19,500 nucleotides of DNA from Synechococcaceae bacterium WBB_10_009 (GTDB taxonomy: Bacteria; Cyanobacteriota; Cyanobacteriia; PCC-6307; Cyanobiaceae). The position numbers and the translations under genes were made by a program. Below the pieces are notes generated by a model. The model saw only the letters and a program-made list of their open reading frames with translations. It searched no databases and was not told the origin of the DNA. Below are positions 14,535-19,500 of this stretch, piece after piece (position 1 is the first letter of the stretch; the number at the start of each line of letters is the position of its first letter). The stretch spans positions 1-19,500 of the forward strand of contig RHBP01000013.1 of assembly GCA_010030955.1 (NCBI GenBank). The letters run 5' to 3'.

Positions 14535-14783
14535 ATGCTCGTTCTGAAAATCACCAACGCCCGTGAGCTGGTGAGCGCCAAGTTGGGCCGGTTCCTGGAG
14601 GCCCTCACCCCAGACGCCCTCGATGAGAAGACCGTGGAGGACATCGTGGTGAAGGAGTTGATCAAAAACCTGTCGGCCGAGGGGCTCAAGGGGGAGCTGG
14701 CCGCCGTGCGTGGCCTCGACCTGGAGGGCAAGCAGCTGGTGTTGGGCGACGGCCTGAAGGTGCGCCGCCACGAGACCTTCTGA
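14535..14783 (+). CDS. Conserved small cyanobacterial protein of unknown function
   Basis: An 82-residue protein. I recall similar small proteins in the same place in other picocyanobacteria, but know no function. It has no signal peptide, membrane segment or cysteine. Residues 1-45 are a mixed helical region with many charges (LGRFLEALTPDALDEKTVED, then VVKELIKNL), and the C-terminal part is beta-like (LDLEGKQLVLGDGLKVRRHE). The stop codon overlaps the start of the TrmH-family methyltransferase as TGATG, so the two are probably translated together. A role as a partner of that enzyme or in RNA handling is only a guess from position. The start ATG 14535 has no clear Shine-Dalgarno sequence. 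It lies 48 bases after the tRNA terminator, so it must have its own promoter, which I could not identify. Confidence 0.8.
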   Translation: MLVLKITNARELVSAKLGRFLEALTPDALDEKTVEDIVVKELIKNLSAEGLKGELAAVRGLDLEGKQLVLGDGLKVRRHETF

Positions 14784-15580
14784 TGGAGCTGATCACCAGC
14801 CGCCGCAACCCGTTGGTGGGTCGGCTGCGGGCCCTGCACCAGGCCCGGGGCCGCCGCGAGCAGGGGCTGCTGCTGCTGGAGGGCACCCACCAGCTGCAGG
14901 AGCTGTTGCGGCTGGGGTTGCTGCCCGACCAATGGCTGGCCACGCCGGCCTGGATCGAGCGCCACGGCGCCCTGGTGGCCGCCTGCCCTCTGCCGCCGCA
15001 GCCGGTGGGGGAGGCGGTGCTGGCGGCGGTGGCCACCACGGAGCACCCCGATGGGGTGGTGGCCACCCTGGCGGCATCGGCCCTGCCCAGCCCTACGGGC
15101 CAGGCGGGCTTTGTGTTGGCCCTGGATCAGCTGCAGGACCCCGGCAACCTGGGCACGTTGCTGCGCACCGCCCTGGCGGCGGGGGTGGAGGAGGTGTGGC
15201 TCGGCGGCGGGGCCGACCCGTTGCAGCCGAAGGTGCTGCGGGCCTCCGCCGGGGCGGCCCTTGCGCTGCCCCTGCGGCGGGCCGCCGAGCGCCCGGAGCT
15301 GATGGGCTGGTTGCAGGCGGCCGCCGGCCGCGGCCAGCAGGTGGTGGCCACCCTGGTGGATGGCGGCCAGGCCCAGCCCTACTGGCAACTCGACTGGACC
15401 CGCCCCACCGTGCTGCTGCTGGGCAATGAGGGGGCCGGGCTCGATGGGGAGCTGGCGGCCCTGGCCAGCCACCGGGTCACCATCCCCCATAGCGGTGCCG
15501 TGGAATCGCTGAATGTGGCGGTGGCGGCGGCGCCCCTGCTGCTGGAGCGCTGGCGACAGGAGAGAATGCCCGCCATCTGA
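14783..15580 (+). CDS. TrmH/SpoU-family RNA 2'-O-methyltransferase
   Basis: A 265-residue SPOUT-class enzyme that uses S-adenosylmethionine to methylate a ribose 2'-OH in rRNA or tRNA. The first 100 or so residues look like the substrate-binding domain (TSRRNPLVGRLRAL, LLEGTHQLQELL). The catalytic domain has all three family motifs: LDQLQDPGNLGTLLRTA at 114-130 with the conserved Asn and Arg, LLLGNEGAGL at 211-220, and IPHSGAVESLNVAVAAA at 234-250, forming the trefoil knot that binds the cofactor. Which RNA and which nucleotide are modified cannot be told from sequence; RlmB and TrmH relatives differ mainly in the N-domain. It is coupled to the 82-residue gene by TGATG, and lpdA begins 12 bases after its stop. 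Confidence 0.9.
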   Translation: MELITSRRNPLVGRLRALHQARGRREQGLLLLEGTHQLQELLRLGLLPDQWLATPAWIERHGALVAACPLPPQPVGEAVLAAVATTEHPDGVVATLAASALPSPTGQAGFVLALDQLQDPGNLGTLLRTALAAGVEEVWLGGGADPLQPKVLRASAGAALALPLRRAAERPELMGWLQAAAGRGQQVVATLVDGGQAQPYWQLDWTRPTVLLLGNEGAGLDGELAALASHRVTIPHSGAVESLNVAVAAAPLLLERWRQERMPAI

Positions 15581-15592
15581 GCAGCGCAACCG

Positions 15593-17032
15593 GTGAGCGA
15601 CGGCAGCTTCGACTTCGATGTGATCGTCATCGGCGCCGGCTACGGCGGCTTTGATGCCGCCAAGCACGCTGCCGAGCACGGCCTGCGCACGGCGATCATC
15701 GAAAGCCGCGACATGGGCGGCACCTGCGTGAACCGCGGCTGTGTGCCCTCCAAGGCGCTGCTGGCCGCCAGCGGCCGGGTGCGGGAACTGGCGGACGCCG
15801 AGCACCTCAAGGGCTTCGGCATCCATGCGGCGCCGGTGCGCTTCGAGCGCCAGAAGATCGCCGACCACGCCAACCAGCTGGTGGCGACGATCCGCACCAA
15901 CCTCACCAAAACCCTGGAGCGCGCCGGCGTCACGATCATCCGCGGCACGGGCCGCCTGGAGGGCAGCCAGCGGGTGGGCGTGCGCGAGATCAATGGTGTC
16001 GATCGCGTGCTCAGCGGCCGCGAGGTGATCATCGCCACCGGCTCCGATCCGTTTGTGCCCCCCGGCATCGAAACCGACGGCCGCACCGTGTTCACCAGCG
16101 ATGAGGCGGTGAACCTGGAGTGGCTGCCCCGCTGGATGGCGATCATCGGCAGCGGCTACATCGGCCTGGAATTCGCCGATGTCTACACGGCCCTGGGCTG
16201 TGAGGTCACGATGATCGAGGCCCTGGATCGGGTGATGCCCACCTTCGATCCCGACATCGCCAAGATCGCCGCCCGCCACCTGATCGATGGCCGCGACATC
16301 GATGCCCGCTCCGGCGTGCTGGCCAAGTCGATCAAGCCCGGGGCGCCGGTGCAGATCGAGCTGGTGGACATGCAAACCCGCGAGCCCGTGGAAACCCTGG
16401 AGGTGGATGCGGTGCTGGTGGCCACCGGCCGGGTGCCCAGCAGCCAGGGGCTCAACCTGGAGGCCTGCGGGGTGGAGACCAACCGCGGCTTCATCCCCGT
16501 GGACGACGCCATGCGCGTGCTGGTGAACGGCCAACCCGTGCCACACCTGTGGGCCGTGGGCGATGTGACCGGAAAGATGATGCTGGCCCACACCGCCGCC
16601 GCCCAGGGGGCCGTGGCCGTGGACAACATCCTGGGCCACCCCCGCACCATCGATTACCGCTCGATCCCCGCGGCCACCTTCACCCATCCGGAGATCAGTT
16701 CGGTGGGGCTGAGCGAAGCGGATGCCAAGGAGCTGGCGGCCAAGGAGGGCTTTGAGCTGGGCTCGGTGCGCAGCTACTTCAAGGCCAACTCCAAGGCCCT
16801 GGCCGAGCTGGAGAGCGATGGGCTGATGAAGTTGCTGTTCAACAAAACCACCGGTGAGGTGCTCGGCGCCCACATCTACGGCCTGCACGCCGCCGATCTG
16901 ATCCAGGAGGTGGCCAATGCGGTGGCCCGCCGCCAGAGCGTGAAGCAGCTGATCAACGAGGTGCACACCCACCCCACCCTCAGCGAGGTGGTGGAAGTGG
17001 CCTACAAGCAGGCCGCCATGGCGGTGGCCTGA
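15593..17032 (+). CDS. lpdA: Dihydrolipoyl dehydrogenase (E3)
   Basis: E3 reoxidises the lipoyl groups of pyruvate dehydrogenase and the glycine cleavage system, passing electrons through FAD to NAD+. The 479-residue protein has FAD-binding GAGYGG at 14-19, the redox disulfide Cys45/Cys50 in GGTCVNRGCVPSK, the NAD-binding IGSGYIGLEFADVY, the second FAD segment LWAVGDVTGKMMLAHTA, and the C-terminal HPTLSE (His460, Glu465), whose His/Glu pair acts in the partner subunit of the dimer. This ending favours lipoamide over glutathione or mercuric reductases. The start GTG 15593 (MSDGSFDFDVIVIG) has no clear Shine-Dalgarno sequence. It lies 12 bases after the methyltransferase gene and 10 bases before trpC, apparently one unit. 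Confidence 0.95.
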   Translation: MSDGSFDFDVIVIGAGYGGFDAAKHAAEHGLRTAIIESRDMGGTCVNRGCVPSKALLAASGRVRELADAEHLKGFGIHAAPVRFERQKIADHANQLVATIRTNLTKTLERAGVTIIRGTGRLEGSQRVGVREINGVDRVLSGREVIIATGSDPFVPPGIETDGRTVFTSDEAVNLEWLPRWMAIIGSGYIGLEFADVYTALGCEVTMIEALDRVMPTFDPDIAKIAARHLIDGRDIDARSGVLAKSIKPGAPVQIELVDMQTREPVETLEVDAVLVATGRVPSSQGLNLEACGVETNRGFIPVDDAMRVLVNGQPVPHLWAVGDVTGKMMLAHTAAAQGAVAVDNILGHPRTIDYRSIPAATFTHPEISSVGLSEADAKELAAKEGFELGSVRSYFKANSKALAELESDGLMKLLFNKTTGEVLGAHIYGLHAADLIQEVANAVARRQSVKQLINEVHTHPTLSEVVEVAYKQAAMAVA

Positions 17033-17042
17033 GGCGCGCAGC

Positions 17043-17927
17043 ATGGAGATCCGTCGCCGGCCGCCCAACCCCAAGGTGAAGGTGGCCCACCTGGAGTACG
17101 CCATCCCCCACGAGGATGGCGAGCCCCGCAACATCCTCGAGAAGATCGTCTGGGAGAAAGACCGCGAGGTGGCGACCGCCCGGGATCGGGTGCCCCTGGA
17201 TCAACTCAAGCGCCAGGTGGCCGAGCTGCCCGCCCCCCGCGATTTCGTGACGGCCCTGCGCAGCGCCTGCCGCAAGCCGGCGGTGATCGCCGAGGTGAAG
17301 AAGGCCAGCCCCAGCAAGGGGGTGATCCGTGAGGATTTCGATCCCGTCGCCATCGCCCAGGGCTATGCCGCCGGCGGCGCCAGCTGCCTGTCGGTGCTCA
17401 CCGACAGGCAATTTTTCCAGGGGGGCTTTGAGGTGCTGGTGCAGGTGCGCCAGGTGGTGGACCTGCCCCTGCTCTGCAAGGACTTCATCCTCAGCCCCTA
17501 TCAGCTCTACCAGGCCCGGGCCGCCGGGGCCGATGCGGCGCTGCTGATCGCCGCAATCCTCACGGATGTGGACATGGCCTACCTGCTGAAGGTGGCCCGC
17601 AGCCTGGGGCTGGCGGTGCTGGTGGAGGTGCATGACGCCGCCGAGCTGGAGCGGGTGCTGGCCCTCGATGGGGTGCAGCTGATCGGCATCAACAACCGCA
17701 ACCTGGCCACCTTTGACACCGATCTGGCCACCACCGAGCAGCTCACCGAGCGCTATGGCCCTCAGATCCGCGCCAAGGGCGCCCTGCTGGTGAGCGAATC
17801 GGGCCTGTTCAGCCGCGACGACCTCGACCGCGTGCAAAGCGCCGGCGCCGATGCGGTGCTGGTGGGCGAATCGCTGATGCGGCAGCCGGATGTCACCGCC
17901 GCCTTGGAGGCGTTGATCGGCGGCTGA
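17043..17927 (+). CDS. trpC: Indole-3-glycerol-phosphate synthase
   Basis: TrpC closes the indole ring from 1-(2-carboxyphenylamino)-1-deoxyribulose 5-phosphate in tryptophan synthesis. The 294-residue, stand-alone TIM-barrel enzyme shows Glu84 and Lys86 in AEVKKASPSKG, the catalytic acid Lys146 in LLCKDFI, Glu195 in LVEVHD, INNRNLATF at 216-224 and the phosphate-binding SESGLF and VGESLM. About 35 extra N-terminal residues (VKVAHLEYAIPHEDGEPRN) precede the usual LEKIV start and are typical of cyanobacterial TrpC. It is not fused to TrpF, unlike the E. coli enzyme. GAGG (17031-17034) overlaps the lpdA stop and sits eight bases before ATG 17043, a good ribosome-binding site. It is the last gene before the convergent rpsD. 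Confidence 0.96.
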   Translation: MEIRRRPPNPKVKVAHLEYAIPHEDGEPRNILEKIVWEKDREVATARDRVPLDQLKRQVAELPAPRDFVTALRSACRKPAVIAEVKKASPSKGVIREDFDPVAIAQGYAAGGASCLSVLTDRQFFQGGFEVLVQVRQVVDLPLLCKDFILSPYQLYQARAAGADAALLIAAILTDVDMAYLLKVARSLGLAVLVEVHDAAELERVLALDGVQLIGINNRNLATFDTDLATTEQLTERYGPQIRAKGALLVSESGLFSRDDLDRVQSAGADAVLVGESLMRQPDVTAALEALIGG

Positions 17928-17960
17928 GCCCAAGGGGCACCACCACAACCAAGGGCACCA

Positions 17961-17989
17961 ACAAAACAGCCCGGCCATGGGGCCGGGCT
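17961..17989 (-). terminator. Intrinsic terminator downstream of rpsD
   Basis: A perfect nine-base-pair inverted repeat AGCCCGGCC/GGCCGGGCT (17968-17989) around a four-base loop is followed, on the minus strand, by GTTTTGTTGG. That makes it a standard terminator for rpsD, starting 28 bases after its stop. In the trpC direction no T-run follows the stem, so it would be at most weak for that gene. Confidence 0.8.
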
Positions 17990-18017
17990 GCGGTGATGCG
18001 GGTGGCTGATCGCTGGA

Positions 18018-18626
18018 TCAGACCTTGCGGGAGTAGTACTCCACCACCAGCAGTTCGTTGATCTCGAGGGCGACCCACTCGCGCTCGCACTTGCTGATCA
18101 CCTTGGCGACCTGCTTGTTCTTGTCGAGTTCGAGGTGGGGCGGGATGTTGGCCAGACCGGGGAATTCCAGGTTGGCTTCGGCCAGTTTCTTGCTCTGCTT
18201 GCGCTCGCGGATGGCGACCACATCACCGGCCTTGCACTGGTAGCTGGGGATGTCCACGACGCGGCCGTTCACGGTCACGTGGCCATGGTTCACCAGCTGA
18301 CGGGCACCGGGAACGGTGGGGCCGAAGCCAAGGCGGAAGCAAACGTTGTCGAGACGGTTCTCGAGCAGTTTCAGCAGGTTGGTTCCCGTGGACCCTTCCT
18401 GGGCACGGGCCTTCTTCACGTAGCGAACCAGCTGACGTTCGGAAATGCCGTAGTTGAAGCGAAGCTTCTGCTTCTCTTCGAGGCGGATGGCGTATTCGGA
18501 GCGCTTGCGACGGGCTTGGCCGTGCTGACCGGGGGGATAAGACCGCTTGGCGGACTTACGGGTGAGACCGGGAAGGTCTCCCAAGCGCCGCGTGATCCTC
18601 AGGCGAGGGCCGCGGTAGCGAGACAT
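18018..18626 (-). CDS. rpsD: 30S ribosomal protein S4
   Basis: S4 is a primary 16S rRNA-binding protein that nucleates 30S assembly and affects decoding accuracy. The 202-residue protein starts MSRYRGPRLRITRRLGDLPG. It has the S4 N-domain (KRSYPPGQHGQARRKRSEYA), the S4 RNA-binding fold around LENRLDNVCFRLGF and ARQLVNHGHVTVNGRVVDIP, and the C-terminal LLVVEYYSRKV. It lacks the zinc-finger cysteines of some S4 proteins near the N-terminus. Its codon use is visibly less GC-extreme than its neighbours, as expected for a highly expressed gene. There is no Shine-Dalgarno sequence before ATG 18626; the leader just upstream is pyrimidine-rich. It is a single-gene unit, outside any ribosomal operon, with its own terminator. 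Confidence 0.98.
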   Translation of the reverse strand: MSRYRGPRLRITRRLGDLPGLTRKSAKRSYPPGQHGQARRKRSEYAIRLEEKQKLRFNYGISERQLVRYVKKARAQEGSTGTNLLKLLENRLDNVCFRLGFGPTVPGARQLVNHGHVTVNGRVVDIPSYQCKAGDVVAIRERKQSKKLAEANLEFPGLANIPPHLELDKNKQVAKVISKCEREWVALEINELLVVEYYSRKV

Positions 18627-18705
18627 AAAGGAAACGGAGGCGGTTGAACCGGGAGCGGCACACCTGAGAGCATGGGGCTCTGGAGTGGTGCCACGCCAGC
18701 CGACC

Positions 18706-18711
18706 ATCCTA
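18706..18711 (-). promoter_or_regulatory. Possible -10 box for rpsD
   Basis: TAGGAT on the minus strand matches four of six -10 bases and would give a leader of roughly 70 bases. The expected -35 position shows no convincing match. It lies in the 129-base divergent gap between rpsD and yidD. Confidence 0.25.
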
Positions 18712-18755
18712 TCTCCCAGGCTTGTTTGAGCCCCCAGCGCCCCCATGAGGCTCCA

Positions 18756-18983
18756 ATGAACCGCTTGCTGCAGGTTGTGCTGCTGGCCCTGATCGGCTTC
18801 TACCGGCAGGTGATCTCGCCGCTGCTGGGGCCGCCCCGCTGCCGCTTCATCCCCAGCTGCAGCGCCTATGGCCTGGAGGCGATCGAGCGGCACGGGCCCT
18901 GGCGGGGCAGCTGGCTGACCCTGCGTCGCCTGTTGCGCTGCCATCCCTTCACCCCCTGCGGTTGCGACCCGGTGCCCGATTGA
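18756..18983 (+). CDS. yidD: Membrane protein insertion efficiency factor YidD
   Basis: YidD is a small membrane-associated protein that helps YidC insert inner-membrane proteins. The 75-residue product is the family's usual length and carries an amphipathic or hydrophobic N-terminus (LLQVVLLALIGFYRQVISPL), the signature CRFIPSCSAYGLEAI with its two conserved cysteines (29 and 35), and the C-terminal RCHPFTPCGCDPVP. GAGG (18747-18750) is five bases before ATG 18756, a good ribosome-binding site. The frame extends upstream to 18672 without family sequence. In many bacteria yidD sits between rnpA and yidC; here it is instead coupled by TGATG to a glutaredoxin-like gene. Confidence 0.95.
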   Translation: MNRLLQVVLLALIGFYRQVISPLLGPPRCRFIPSCSAYGLEAIERHGPWRGSWLTLRRLLRCHPFTPCGCDPVPD

Positions 18984-19240
18984 TGGCGGAGCTGGTGTTG
19001 ATCACCCGGCAGGGCTGCTGCCTGTGCGAGGGCCTTGAGGAGAAGCTGCGCCAGCTGGGGCAGCCCCTGCGGTGCCTGGATGTGGACCAGGACCCCGCGC
19101 TGCTGGAGCGCTACGGCCTGGAGGTGCCGGTGCTGCTGTGGCGCGACGGCGGCAGCGAGCGGGAGTTGCCGCGGGTGTCGCCCCGCCTGGCGGGGCCCCA
19201 ACTGGCCGCCTGGCTGCGGGGGCAGGGGTGTCTTGCCTGA
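18983..19240 (+). CDS. Glutaredoxin-like thioredoxin-fold protein (DUF836 type)
   Basis: An 85-residue thioredoxin-fold protein. The first strand (AELVLITRQ) leads to a CxxC site, GCCLCEG, with Cys12 and Cys15 (and an extra Cys13). The cis-proline turn is EVPVLLW at 47-53, as in glutaredoxins and the DUF836 group. This suggests thiol-disulfide exchange, but the partner is not known. Cys31 and a Cys three residues from the C-terminus are further candidates for disulfides. ATG 18983 overlaps the yidD stop as TGATG and is preferred to a TTG at 18962. It precedes murE by 76 bases. Confidence 0.82.
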   Translation: MAELVLITRQGCCLCEGLEEKLRQLGQPLRCLDVDQDPALLERYGLEVPVLLWRDGGSERELPRVSPRLAGPQLAAWLRGQGCLA

Positions 19241-19316
19241 GGCTCACGGGACTGGCGCCCACGGCAACCCCCATCCCCTGAGATCCGCTTAAAACGGGCT
19301 GGTCTGCCCAGCGGTG

Positions 19317-19500
19317 ATGTCCCAGCGTCTCCACCCCTTGCTGCGCCAGGTGGGGTTGGCGGTGCCGCCGGGGCTGGACAACGCCGACATCACCACCGTG
19401 AGCTGCGATTCGCGGCGGATCGGCGCGGGCACGGTGTTTGTGGGCCTGCCCGGCACCCAGGTGGATGGGGGCCAGTTCTGGCCGGAGGCGCTTCAGGCCG
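19317..19500 (+). CDS. murE: UDP-N-acetylmuramoyl-tripeptide synthetase, N-terminal part (truncated by window edge)
   Basis: From ATG 19317 the frame is open to the window end, giving 61 residues. After MSQRLHPLLRQVGL, the segment TVSCDSRRIGAGTVFVGLPG followed by TQVDGGQFWPEAL matches the N-terminal domain of MurE, which holds the uracil end of the UDP-MurNAc-dipeptide. MurE adds meso-diaminopimelate in most Gram-negative bacteria and cyanobacteria, in the cytoplasm. The ATP-binding and ligase domains lie outside the window, so the added amino acid cannot be read here. MurF has a related N-domain and is the main alternative. A GTG at 19314 is an alternative start. Confidence 0.85.
   Translation, partial: MSQRLHPLLRQVGLAVPPGLDNADITTVSCDSRRIGAGTVFVGLPGTQVDGGQFWPEALQA

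Noticed and set aside
14408..17134. 908-codon open frame on the minus strand
   Set aside because: It is antisense to trpC, lpdA, the methyltransferase and the 82-residue gene, and even runs through a terminator and into tRNA-Leu. Its translation is low-complexity His/Gly/Gln/Arg sequence, produced by GC-rich third positions.
17968..17989. Strong terminator for trpC
   Set aside because: The stem is symmetrical, but the T-rich tract follows only on the minus strand, so it was assigned to rpsD.
1..19500. CRISPR arrays, insertion sequences, integrases, toxin-antitoxin or defence genes, genomic-island borders
   Set aside because: No regularly spaced repeats, terminal inverted repeats or transposase-like frames were seen. 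The four tRNA genes show no integrase or duplicated 3' ends beside them.

Overview
The window is a very GC-rich (about 70% by eye), gene-dense stretch of bacterial chromosome. It is almost certainly from a picocyanobacterium of the Cyanobium / high-GC Synechococcus kind. The grounds are the gene families present: a cyanobacterial LpxB-related protein, a DUF4359 protein, a lumen-type pentapeptide-repeat protein, a TrpC with the long cyanobacterial N-terminus, and an 82-residue protein coupled to a TrmH-family methylase ahead of lpdA and trpC. Other grounds are the gene order, tRNAs without an encoded CCA, and frequent starts without a Shine-Dalgarno sequence. The genus is an inference. I saw no mobile element, CRISPR array, prophage or rRNA, and no stretch over 300 bases lacks a gene.

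Layout. 1-811 (-): 5' part of accC, running off the left edge. 965-2867 (+): tRNA-Leu(GAG), an LpxB-related protein and msrB. 2868-4265 (-): miaB, whose stop codon touches that of msrB. 4345-6530 (+): an enolase-superfamily epimerase (DgcA-like) overlapping a DUF1611 protein (DgcN-like). 6547-6620 (-): tRNA-His. 6660-9804 (+): a DUF4359 membrane protein, a cytosine-deaminase-like amidohydrolase and an FAD-binding oxidoreductase. 9812-14225 (-): in transcription order murA, tRNA-Leu(CAA), argD, folC and a lumenal pentapeptide-repeat protein. 14368-17927 (+): tRNA-Leu(CAG) with a clear terminator, then the 82-residue protein, a TrmH-family methyltransferase, lpdA and trpC. 18018-18626 (-): rpsD with its own terminator. 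18756-19500 (+): yidD, a glutaredoxin-like protein and the first part of murE, running off the right edge.

Most genes are housekeeping: fatty-acid synthesis (accC), tRNA modification (miaB), protein repair (msrB), peptidoglycan precursors (murA, murE), arginine, folate and tryptophan synthesis (argD, folC, trpC), the E3 subunit of 2-oxoacid dehydrogenases (lpdA), ribosome assembly (rpsD) and membrane-protein insertion (yidD). Four gene pairs meet in the same TGATG stop/start overlap, suggesting translational coupling.

The least ordinary part is 4345-9804. The epimerase/DUF1611 pair matches the two-gene composition of the DgcA/DgcN D-glutamate catabolic pathway described in marine proteobacteria and haloarchaea. 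It is followed on the same strand by a metal-dependent amidohydrolase and a flavin oxidase of unknown substrate. Whether these five genes form one pathway cannot be decided from sequence alone, but this is the best candidate for undescribed biology in the window.
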